In this document: positions 16,363-23,583 of the stretch, one piece after another | Layout: each line of letters begins with the position of its first letter | Numbering within the stretch: position 1 is the first letter of the stretch | From: Clostridiaceae bacterium HSG29 | GTDB lineage: Bacteria > Bacillota > Clostridia > Peptostreptococcales > Acidaminobacteraceae | Length of the DNA stretch: 56,841 bases | Reading direction: 5' to 3' | Assembly (NCBI GenBank): GCA_030377915.1 | Contig: JAUCFZ010000002.1 | Location: 1 to 56,841 of the forward strand | Position numbers and translations under genes: made by a program | The notes under the pieces: generated by a model | Told to the model about the DNA's origin: nothing | The model's input: the letters and a program-made list of their open reading frames with translations, nothing else | The model's database searches: none

Positions 16363-17817
16363 CTTATATGGGAGTATTAAACGTATATCGGTTCCAACGT
16401 TTACTTTACTTCTTATTTTTATTTTTCCATCATGTAAATTTATAATTGATTTTGCAATTGATAAGCCAAGACCGGTTCCACCCATTTCTCTAGTTCTTGA
16501 TTGATCGGTTCTATAAAATCTATCAAATATTTTTGAAAGGTCTTCTTCTGGAATTCCAATACCTGTATCTGAAATATCTACTATAATACTATTATCTCTG
16601 CTATAAGATTTTAGAGTGATTGTTCCATTGTCTTTTGTATATTTAATGCTATTTTGAATAAAAATTCTTAGAGCTTGTTTTAATAGATTTCTATCTGCAT
16701 GAATTATTAGATTTCCTTCAATTTTCATTTTAAAATTATGCTTTGAATCAATTACTTTGTTTTCTTTAGTAAGATCTTCTAAAAGATCATTTATTAAAAA
16801 ATTTGATTTACTTAATTTGTTTTCGTTTTTATCAGCTCTTGCTAAAAATAATAAAGAATTTACAAGACTTTTCATATTTTCCGATTCTTCTCTAATTGCA
16901 GTAATAGATTCGTCTAAGATTTTTTCATCTTTTTTACCCCATCTATAAAGCATATTTGAATAACCTTGAATAACTGCTATTGGTGTTCTAAGTTCATGAG
17001 AAGCATCATTAACAAATTGCTTTTGTTTTTGATATGATATTTCAATTCTATCCATCATTTTATTAAAAGTTTCACCTAAATCTTTTAATTCATCATATGA
17101 ATTAGATACATTAATTCTTTCTTGAAGATTATTCCCAGTAATTTTTTTTGCTGAGTTAGACATTGTCATAATTGGCTTAAACATTTTTTTATTAATATTA
17201 TTACCAATTATTAATATTATTATTAGTGCAAAAGTACTTATTGTAATAAGAAACATTAAAAGCATATTAGCAATTAAAAGATAATTAAATAAATAAGGTG
17301 AAATTGTAATTGAGTAATTTTTATAATCAATATTTTTTTGTGTCATTAATGTATTTAAATTAAGAAAATCTAAATTATTATGGATAGGAAAATTCATAAT
17401 TTTTTTAGGAGTAGTGTTAAATATTGCAATATTGTTTTTAGAAATTTCTATTTTATTATTATCAGATAAATACATTTTTAATTCGTTAATATCAATTTCA
17501 CTATTATTATCTAAAAAGGTTATTATAGCATTGTTGTCGTGCTCGATTGTTAATGGAATCGAAGAATCTAAATAAAACTTAAATCCAAATAATATAGCTG
17601 CTATCATTATAAAAAAAGAAAAACCTATAGTTAATAAATAGAAAAATGAAATTTTGAAAGATAAAGAAAATTTGAATAATGATAGAAATTTATTCCATAC
17701 AAAACTCAACGCATTTAAAATAACTTTAACTATAAACGAAATTATTTTAAATGGAAGTATAATTAAATAATATAGAATTTTAAATGGTAATAAGACAATT
17801 TTAATTAGTTTATTCAT
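16360..17817 (-). CDS. Membrane sensor histidine kinase (HAMP-HisKA-HATPase)
   Basis: 485 aa. After an unusual hydrophobic-basic N-terminal stretch of about 55 residues come TM1 (about 58-80), an extracytoplasmic sensor of about 100 residues, TM2 (about 180-205), HAMP, HisKA with phospho-His in ASHELRTPIAVIQGY, and HATPase with DTGIGIPEEDLSKIFDRFYR and GGTGLGLSIAKSI. It is the partner of the response regulator just upstream on the minus strand; the two genes overlap by 8 bp. The class is that of OmpR-type systems. The signal sensed is unknown. Confidence 0.92.
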   Translation of the reverse strand: MNKLIKIVLLPFKILYYLIILPFKIISFIVKVILNALSFVWNKFLSLFKFSLSFKISFFYLLTIGFSFFIMIAAILFGFKFYLDSSIPLTIEHDNNAIITFLDNNSEIDINELKMYLSDNNKIEISKNNIAIFNTTPKKIMNFPIHNNLDFLNLNTLMTQKNIDYKNYSITISPYLFNYLLIANMLLMFLITISTFALIIILIIGNNINKKMFKPIMTMSNSAKKITGNNLQERINVSNSYDELKDLGETFNKMMDRIEISYQKQKQFVNDASHELRTPIAVIQGYSNMLYRWGKKDEKILDESITAIREESENMKSLVNSLLFLARADKNENKLSKSNFLINDLLEDLTKENKVIDSKHNFKMKIEGNLIIHADRNLLKQALRIFIQNSIKYTKDNGTITLKSYSRDNSIIVDISDTGIGIPEEDLSKIFDRFYRTDQSRTREMGGTGLGLSIAKSIINLHDGKIKIRSKVNVGTDIRLILPYK

Positions 17818-18490
17818 TTTTTAAAATATACCCCACTCCTCTAACTGTATGAATTAATTTAATATCATATTTTTCATCAATTTTGCTTCTAAGATATCGA
17901 ATATATACATCTACAATATTTGTGTCTCCAAAATAATCATATCCCCATACTTTATTAAGTATAACATCTCTTGATAATACTATTTTTTTATTTTCAAGTA
18001 AAAATTTTAATAATTCATATTCTTTTTTAGTTAAATTAATTTCATTATCATTATAATAAACACTCATCATATCATTATTGATTTTTAACTTTTCAAATTC
18101 AAGTAAATTTGAATTTTCTATATCTATTTTCTTATGTTTTAAGCATACTCGAATTCTTGCAAAAAGTTCTTCAATTTCAAATGGTTTTGTTAAATAATCA
18201 TCTGCACCTGAATCAAGACCCATTACTTTATCCATAGTATCATCTTTTGCAGTAAGCATAATTACTGGGATACTTGAAAATTTACGTAATCGTCTTAATA
18301 CTGTCATACCGTTAATTTTAGGAAGCATTATATCGAGAACAACAAGATCATATGAGTTATTCTCTAGTTTCTCTAAAGCTTCTTTACCATCATATGCTTT
18401 ATCAACTTCATAACCCTCGTGTGTTAGTTCTAATTCTAAAAATCTGGATATATTTTTTTCATCTTCAACAATTAATATCGTTTTATTCAT
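17810..18490 (-). CDS. OmpR/PhoB-family response regulator
   Basis: 226 aa. The N-terminal receiver has ILIVEDEKNISRFLELEL, phospho-Asp in LVVLDIMLPKINGM, the switch Thr in MLTAKDD and Lys in LTKPFE. A C-terminal winged helix (NEINLTKKEYELLKFL, VWGYDYFGDTNIVDVYIRYL) binds DNA. I chose the ATG at 18490 because TTAGGAG precedes it at normal spacing. The frame stays open to 18556, but that extension runs through a terminator hairpin and has no homology. It is cotranscribed with the kinase. Confidence 0.94.
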   Translation of the reverse strand: MNKTILIVEDEKNISRFLELELTHEGYEVDKAYDGKEALEKLENNSYDLVVLDIMLPKINGMTVLRRLRKFSSIPVIMLTAKDDTMDKVMGLDSGADDYLTKPFEIEELFARIRVCLKHKKIDIENSNLLEFEKLKINNDMMSVYYNDNEINLTKKEYELLKFLLENKKIVLSRDVILNKVWGYDYFGDTNIVDVYIRYLRSKIDEKYDIKLIHTVRGVGYILKNE

Positions 18491-18535
18491 ATTATCAACT
18501 CCTAATATAATTATATTTCTTCGAGGAAGAAATGT

Positions 18536-18570
18536 AAATAAGCAAAAACATCTCATAAAGAGATGTTTGC
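18536..18570 (-). terminator. Hairpin terminator after the DUF4342-like pair
   Basis: Read on the minus strand, GCAAACATCTC pairs with GAGATGTTTTTGC across a TTTAT loop and is followed by a short T-rich stretch. It separates the DUF4342-like genes from the response regulator. Confidence 0.55.
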
Positions 18571-18573
18571 AGT

Positions 18574-18927
18574 TTACTTAATTTTAAAATTATAATCAGT
18601 AAATATTGAAAGTACTAAACCAAGTACTAATACTGGGAAAATAAAATCATGTGATAAAAAAACTATTAAAACAGTTAACCACAATGGAAGTGAAAGAATT
18701 TCTTTTGGTCCTTTATATAAAGTAAATGATCTTGTAATAAATTTATTGAAATTTCTTTTATGTTTTTCTTTTTTACTATTCATTTTTATATTTTCTCGAT
18801 TTTCCTCGATAATTAATATTGCTTTGAGTAAATCACCATCACTTTTAATAAGTGCTTCCTTTGCATCCGTATATGATGCATTTGTTCTGTCTATTAAATT
18901 TTCAATTTTTTCTAAAGTAATATCCAT
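18574..18927 (-). CDS. DUF4342-like protein with UBA-like N-terminus, copy 2
   Basis: 117 aa. The N-terminal 45 residues (ITLEKIENLIDRTNASYTDAKEAL and onward) form a UBA-like three-helix segment. A basic linker and one or two hydrophobic helices (about 80-112) follow. It is clearly paralogous to the gene just upstream. I chose the ATG at 18927 because it matches the start of the paralog and lies 10 nt after AAGGAG; ATGs at 18936 and 18966 overlap the upstream gene. Function is unknown. Confidence 0.75.
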   Translation of the reverse strand: MDITLEKIENLIDRTNASYTDAKEALIKSDGDLLKAILIIEENRENIKMNSKKEKHKRNFNKFITRSFTLYKGPKEILSLPLWLTVLIVFLSHDFIFPVLVLGLVLSIFTDYNFKIK

Positions 18928-18928
18928 A

Positions 18929-19372
18929 TTATTCATTCTCCTTAATATGTGAAGTAACTGTTTCACTCATTTTATTTAAAGTTTCGTTAATTTCATTAAT
19001 TTTTTCACCATTTTTTGTAAATTCAATTTTATAACCCATTAATATTGCTATTATAAGACCGACTACAACAAAAGGCATTCCAATTAATGCTATTAAAATA
19101 AATATTGGTAAAGGTAGTCTTAATGAAATTTTATCTTTCTTAATTAAATCGAAATTCACACTTCCCATTGAATTGAAGAATGATTTAGTTTTTTTATTAA
19201 AATCATTTTTTTTACTTGAACCTTTCTTTGAAGATGAAACTCCTTTTTTTTCAAGATAGATAATTGCATCAATTAAATTTCCATTTGTTTGTTCTAAAGC
19301 TTCTTTTGCCTCGCTGTAACTTGCATTTGTTCTTTCTCTTAAATCGTCAATTGTTTCTAATGTAATGTTCAT
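18929..19372 (-). CDS. DUF4342-like protein with UBA-like N-terminus, copy 1
   Basis: 147 aa. It begins MNITLETIDDLRERTNASYSEAKEALEQ, the typical N-terminal UBA-like segment of this family, then a Lys/Ser-rich linker (about 48-65), a hydrophobic pair of helices (about 85-115) and a polar tail. It is the longer member of a tandem pair, probably from duplication. AAGGAGG stands before the start. The arrangement suggests a membrane-tethered protein with a cytoplasmic helical head, but no function is known to me. Confidence 0.78.
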   Translation of the reverse strand: MNITLETIDDLRERTNASYSEAKEALEQTNGNLIDAIIYLEKKGVSSSKKGSSKKNDFNKKTKSFFNSMGSVNFDLIKKDKISLRLPLPIFILIALIGMPFVVVGLIIAILMGYKIEFTKNGEKINEINETLNKMSETVTSHIKENE

Positions 19373-19402
19373 AATATTCCTCCTTGTATTTTCTATATCC
19401 TT

Positions 19403-19429
19403 ATTATATTCCTGAAATTTTAATGTTAA
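19403..19429 (-). promoter_or_regulatory. Possible promoter of the DUF4342-like pair
   Basis: On the minus strand TTAACA is followed after 15 nt by a perfect TATAAT, about 30 nt before the start codon. The spacing is short. Confidence 0.4.
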
Positions 19430-19526
19430 CTTAGAGAAATATTAGAATTCAATTAAAAAAAATTTAATAAGGACAAGTAATAAGACGATAAGCTAAGTGA
19501 TATAGATAATATATGAAAGGAGAAAC

Positions 19527-21305
19527 ATGGATATTTATAAAAATAGGTGGAAATTTTTATTGATTTCAATTTTGAATACAATGATATTTCTTTCTGGAAA
19601 TGTTTTAAATAAAAAATTACATAATTATAAGATATATCCTAGTGATATTTCTTTTTCAATCATATTTGGTGTTCTATATGGATTTTTAGTTGCTTATTTA
19701 ATAATGGTTTATTTTGGACAACAAAAGGAAACAGTTGAACTTGATTTTGAGGTTCAAGCAAGTTTAGAACAGCTTGAAGCGTTTAATGAAGAGTTAATTG
19801 CTCAAAATGATGAACTTGAATCTTTTGCGAATATTATTTCGGATAAGGAAAAAGAATTAAAAGAAATAATTAATTTATCTCCAATGAGTATAATGATAAA
19901 AAATTATGATGGTAAATATTTATTGTGTAATAAAGCGTATTCGGATTTACTAGGAATTGATATAAATGATCTTGAAGGTAGAAATCAGAATGAAATAGAG
20001 ATATTTGATAAAATTAAATTAAATAGACTTGTTTATACAGATCATCGTGTAATTGATGAAAATATTACATATGAGTATATTGAAAAAACGGTTATCAATG
20101 GAGAAGAATTGTATTTTAAAATTCATAAAATTCCAATTGAATTGTCTGAGAGCTCAAAAGAAATTCTAGTAATAGCACAAGATATAACTGATTTAGAAAA
20201 TATGAAAAATGAAATTGAAGAGAAAAATAAAATTTTAATTAATGATAATGTAGAATTAGTAAGATTAAATAATGAGACAGCTAGATTAGCAGATGATTTT
20301 GAAAGAATGATTAAAATAATTACTGGAGCTTTAGAGTATGAAGATAATAATGAGTATCTAGAAAATATATTCGGATTATCACTTGATTTTATACCTAGTG
20401 CAGAATCAGGAGTTGTATTTTTATTAAATGATGATAATGAAATAGAATTTATTAAAGAACATAAAAAAACTTTCAATATTAATCATATAAAAGAAATTAT
20501 GTTAATGATGCCAGTAAAGAATGAAGTTGGAATTATAAAGGAGAATGATAGTAATTTAATTAATATTGGTTTCTATTATGGTTCAAAATTAATTGGTGGA
20601 ATGAGTTTTTGTAGAAAAAATGAAAATGGAATTTTTAATGAGTATGATGGTAGATTACTAAAGAGTATAAGTGTTTTAGTTAATAATTATTATACAAATA
20701 AAAAAATAATTGAAAATAAAAATAATACTCAAAATAGTATAATTATATCACTAGTAAAAATGTTAGAATTATTTGATAACTATACAAAAGGCCATTCTGA
20801 AAATGTTGCAATACTTTCAAAAAAATTAGCTGTTAAATTAGGCGTTGAAGATGCGGACTCAGCATATTGGGCAGGTATGGTACATGATATAGGAAAAATT
20901 TTAGTAGATAGAAATATTTTAAATAAAAATACTAAGTTGAATTTTAAAGAGTATGAAACTATAAAAATGCATCCTTACTGGGGATATGAAGTTTTAAAAA
21001 AATCAGAAGAATTAAAGGATATTGCAGAATATGTTTTATATCATCATGAAAGATATGATGGAACAGGTTATCCTTACGGTTTGAAAGGCGAAGAAATTCC
21101 AGAAATTTCACAAATAATTTCTGTTGTTGATTCCTATGATACAATGATATCTAGAAGATCATATAAGGAGCCGTTAACAGTTAAGGAAACTATAATTGAA
21201 TTGAATGATATGAAAGGAACACAATTTTCGCCTAAAGTGGTAGATGTATTTGTAAATGAAATACTTGGCAAGAGTAATAATATTTTACAAGAGATAGTAA
21301 ATTAA
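19527..21305 (+). CDS. PAS/HD-GYP membrane-bound cyclic-di-GMP phosphodiesterase
   Basis: 592 aa. Two N-terminal membrane helices (about 10-25 and 45-66) are followed by a coiled coil (about 72-115), a PAS domain (about 115-225, LSPMSIMIKNYDGKYLLCNKAYSDLLG), a second coiled coil, a GAF-like region (about 255-395) and an HD-GYP domain (about 405-590). The phosphodiesterase motifs are intact: MVHDIGKILVD, HHERYDGTGYPYGLKGEEIP and VVDSYDTM. GAAAGGAG precedes the start. It is a single gene between the divergent DUF4342-like pair and a terminator. It should hydrolyse cyclic di-GMP in response to a cytoplasmic cue sensed by PAS or GAF. Confidence 0.9.
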   Translation: MDIYKNRWKFLLISILNTMIFLSGNVLNKKLHNYKIYPSDISFSIIFGVLYGFLVAYLIMVYFGQQKETVELDFEVQASLEQLEAFNEELIAQNDELESFANIISDKEKELKEIINLSPMSIMIKNYDGKYLLCNKAYSDLLGIDINDLEGRNQNEIEIFDKIKLNRLVYTDHRVIDENITYEYIEKTVINGEELYFKIHKIPIELSESSKEILVIAQDITDLENMKNEIEEKNKILINDNVELVRLNNETARLADDFERMIKIITGALEYEDNNEYLENIFGLSLDFIPSAESGVVFLLNDDNEIEFIKEHKKTFNINHIKEIMLMMPVKNEVGIIKENDSNLINIGFYYGSKLIGGMSFCRKNENGIFNEYDGRLLKSISVLVNNYYTNKKIIENKNNTQNSIIISLVKMLELFDNYTKGHSENVAILSKKLAVKLGVEDADSAYWAGMVHDIGKILVDRNILNKNTKLNFKEYETIKMHPYWGYEVLKKSEELKDIAEYVLYHHERYDGTGYPYGLKGEEIPEISQIISVVDSYDTMISRRSYKEPLTVKETIIELNDMKGTQFSPKVVDVFVNEILGKSNNILQEIVN

Positions 21306-21317
21306 TTAATAAATAAG

Positions 21318-21349
21318 TAAACCTGTTTTAAAATGGGTTTATTTTTTTT
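21318..21349 (+). terminator. Terminator after the PAS/HD-GYP gene
   Basis: TAAACC pairs with GGTTTA around an AT-rich self-complementary core, followed by eight T. Confidence 0.75.
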
Positions 21350-21366
21350 GAGTTATTAATTATTTA

Positions 21367-21395
21367 TTGACAATTATTAGTTATGGTAGTATCAT
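21367..21395 (+). promoter_or_regulatory. Promoter of the first TetR gene
   Basis: A perfect TTGACA (21367-21372), a 17-nt spacer and TATCAT (21390-21395). The -10 box overlaps the palindrome at 21394-21413. Confidence 0.75.
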
Positions 21396-21413
21396 GTGAC
21401 TAGATGGTCACAT
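21394..21413 (+). promoter_or_regulatory. Palindromic operator, probably of the first TetR repressor
   Basis: A perfect 7-bp inverted repeat ATGTGAC / GTCACAT with a 6-nt spacer starts within the -10 box and covers the expected transcription start. The position suits autorepression by the TetR protein encoded downstream (inference). Confidence 0.65.
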
Positions 21414-21451
21414 TGCGAAAAATAAGTTATTAAAATGGAAAGAGTGATAAA

Positions 21452-22078
21452 ATGCCTAAAAATACATTTTTTAATATTAAGGAAGAAAAAAGAAAAATGA
21501 TTGAAGAAGAATCGATAAATGAATTTTCAATATATAGTTATGAGAATTCAAGTATAAATAGAATAGTTGAAAATTGCAAAATATCTAAAGGCAGTTTTTA
21601 TCAATATTTTGAAAATAAAGAAGATTTATATAGATATATTATTAGTCTATCAGTTGAAAAAAAAATGAAATATGTTAATGCAGCGTTAATTAGCGAAATT
21701 GATAATGGTTTTATAAAAATAATAAAAGAAATTTTTAAGTCAGGATTAAAATTTGCGTATGAGAATGAAAAACTTGCTTCAATTGGTGTACTACTTATGA
21801 AAAATAATAATAGTGAAATATACCGCAAAGTAATTGGACAGAATAAAAATATGGCAATTGATTTTTATAAAAAATTAATAGAAATCGAAATAGAAAATGG
21901 AGAAATAAAACCGGATATAAATGTAGAGTTTACTAGTTATTTGATTAATTCCATGATGATTAATCTTAGTGAATATTTTTTTGAGATTAATAAAAATAAT
22001 GAAAAAAAATTCTCAGAAGAGATGCTTTTTTTAGTAGATGATTTAATGGATATGTTAATAAATGGAATCGGATCATAA
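21452..22078 (+). CDS. TetR-family transcriptional regulator
   Basis: 208 aa. The N-terminal 50-60 residues form a TetR helix-turn-helix (SSINRIVENCKISKGSFYQYFENKEDLYRYI); the rest is the variable ligand-binding helical domain. It stands directly before a second TetR gene and an efflux operon, so it probably represses that operon or itself. The promoter carries a perfect palindrome over its -10 box. GGAAAGAGTG serves as ribosome site. The inducer is unknown. Confidence 0.88.
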   Translation: MPKNTFFNIKEEKRKMIEEESINEFSIYSYENSSINRIVENCKISKGSFYQYFENKEDLYRYIISLSVEKKMKYVNAALISEIDNGFIKIIKEIFKSGLKFAYENEKLASIGVLLMKNNNSEIYRKVIGQNKNMAIDFYKKLIEIEIENGEIKPDINVEFTSYLINSMMINLSEYFFEINKNNEKKFSEEMLFLVDDLMDMLINGIGS

Positions 22079-22104
22079 AAAAAGTGAATTGATTCACTTT
22101 TTTG
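22078..22104 (+). terminator. Terminator/inverted repeat after the first TetR gene
   Basis: An almost perfect repeat, AAAAAAGTGAAT tg ATTCACTTTTTT, starts at the stop codon. It shares the TCACTTT element with the next promoter region and could also bind a regulator. Confidence 0.7.
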
Positions 22105-22133
22105 TTGACATCCTTTTTTAAAAGGAGTAAAAT
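22105..22133 (+). promoter_or_regulatory. Promoter of the second TetR gene and efflux operon
   Basis: A perfect TTGACA (22105-22110), a 17-nt spacer and TAAAAT (22128-22133). Confidence 0.75.
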
Positions 22134-22163
22134 CACTTTATAAGCAAAAAGTGAATGCGTTCA
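22133..22163 (+). promoter_or_regulatory. Inverted-repeat operator region before the second TetR gene
   Basis: TCACTTT (22133-22139) is mirrored by AAAGTGA (22148-22154), and the overlapping TGAA TGCG TTCA (22152-22163) forms a second repeat. Both lie just downstream of the -10 box, a typical place for autorepression. Confidence 0.55.
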
Positions 22164-22182
22164 TTTTTTAAAGGAGGGAATG

Positions 22183-22797
22183 ATGTTAGGCAAAAGGGAA
22201 AAGAAAAAAGTAGAAACAAAGAAAAAAATTATTGAAGTAGCATACAAGATGTTTGATGAAAATGGATATGAAAATACATCAATAAATGATATCGCAAAAG
22301 AATCTGGTCTTGGAGTCGGAACTGTATATAATTATTTTCCTTCAAAGGATAATATTTTTGTAGAAACTTTTGAAAAAAAAATGCAGAATACTCTGGATAA
22401 AGATTATATTATTAAAAAGCATAATGATAAAGAAGTGTATGAAATTATAAATGAATATATTAACAACTTTGATATTGGATTTAAATATATTCCTAAACAA
22501 CTTTTATTAGAGCTTTTTAGAATTGTCGTTGGAAGTAAGAAAAATATGAAAATGCTTAATAAATTTGCTGAAATGGATTTTAAATTTATTGATAAAATTG
22601 AAGTAATATTAATAGAATTAAAAAATGAAGGAAAATTGAACGAATCAGCAGATGCGAGAAATTTATCAGAAATTATTTATTCAATATATGCATTTGAATT
22701 AATGATGTATATATATAATAAGGGAATGACTTTTGAAGAGGCTACAAGGAAAATAAATAAAAAAGTGTATATTTTATTTAAAGACTATTCGAAATAG
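22183..22797 (+). CDS. TetR-family transcriptional regulator of the efflux operon
   Basis: About 204 aa. The helix-turn-helix region reads VETKKKIIEVAYKMFDENGY and INDIAKESGLGVGTVYNYFPSKD, a clear TetR signature. The C-terminal part is helical. AAGGAGGG lies before two adjacent ATGs at 22180 and 22183; the second has the better spacing. The next gene, an ABC ATPase, begins 9 nt after the stop, so this regulator heads the efflux operon and is very likely its local repressor (inference). It is unlike the first TetR protein outside the DNA-binding part. Confidence 0.88.
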   Translation: MLGKREKKKVETKKKIIEVAYKMFDENGYENTSINDIAKESGLGVGTVYNYFPSKDNIFVETFEKKMQNTLDKDYIIKKHNDKEVYEIINEYINNFDIGFKYIPKQLLLELFRIVVGSKKNMKMLNKFAEMDFKFIDKIEVILIELKNEGKLNESADARNLSEIIYSIYAFELMMYIYNKGMTFEEATRKINKKVYILFKDYSK

Positions 22798-22806
22798 AGG
22801 TGAGAT

Positions 22807-23583
22807 ATGTTATTTAGTGCTGTACAAACTGAGAAAATAAAAGAAGAATATAAAGTTAATAGTAATGAATATGAAAAAAATGATGTTGCTATAGAAATTA
22901 TAAATTTGAAGAAGCATTATCAAATGGGAGAAATAAAAGTAAAAGCTTTAAGAGGAAGTAGTTTTGAAGTTATGGATGGAGAATTTGTTGTTGTTTTGGG
23001 ACCAAGTGGTTCTGGTAAATCAACATTATTAAATATGATTGGTGGAATGGATAATCCAACTGAAGGAAGTGTTAAATTTTATAATGCAGATGTAACGAAA
23101 TATAGTGAAAAACAACTTACACAATATAGACGAGATGAAGTTGGATTTGTTTTTCAATTTTATAATCTTATGGCAAGTTTAACTGCAAAGGAAAATGTTG
23201 AATTAGCTACCGAAATATGCAGTAATCCACTAGATATTGATATGATTATGAATGATGTTGGGCTTTCAGAAAGAGCAGGACATTTCCCATCTCAAATGAG
23301 TGGTGGGGAACAACAAAGAGTTGCAATTGCAAGAGCTGTTGCAAAAAATCCAAAAATATTATTATGTGACGAACCAACAGGTGCACTTGATTATACAACT
23401 GGAAAGAAGATTTTGCAGCTTTTGGTTGATGTTAATAAAAAATATAAAAAAACAGTAATTGTTATTACGCATAATGCTGCAATTGGAGATATTGCAGATA
23501 AAGTAATTAAAATGCGAAGTGGCGAAGTTGAAGAGATAATTGAAAATAAAAATCCAATAAGCCCTGAAAGAGTTGAATGGTAA
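22807..23583 (+). CDS. ABC transporter ATP-binding protein (MacB/LolD type)
   Basis: 258 aa. Walker [11 protein letters not shown]-loop FVFQFYNLM, signature [14 protein letters not shown], Walker [13 protein letters not shown] and the switch His in VIVITHN are all present. About 30 extra N-terminal residues precede the domain start ([22 protein letters not shown]). This ATPase class works with FtsX-like permeases in export or mechanical transmission. The gene overlaps the permease gene by 7 bp. GAGGTGAGAT precedes the start. Confidence 0.94.
   Translation: MLFSAVQTEKIKEEYKVNSNEYEKNDVAIEIINLKKHYQMGEIKVKALRGSSFEVMDGEFVVVLGPSGSGKSTLLNMIGGMDNPTEGSVKFYNADVTKYSEKQLTQYRRDEVGFVFQFYNLMASLTAKENVELATEICSNPLDIDMIMNDVGLSERAGHFPSQMSGGEQQRVAIARAVAKNPKILLCDEPTGALDYTTGKKILQLLVDVNKKYKKTVIVITHNAAIGDIADKVIKMRSGEVEEIIENKNPISPERVEW

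Noticed and set aside
18491-18556. 22-residue N-terminal extension of the response regulator
   Set aside because: It overlaps a terminator hairpin, has no ribosome site and is not part of the receiver fold.
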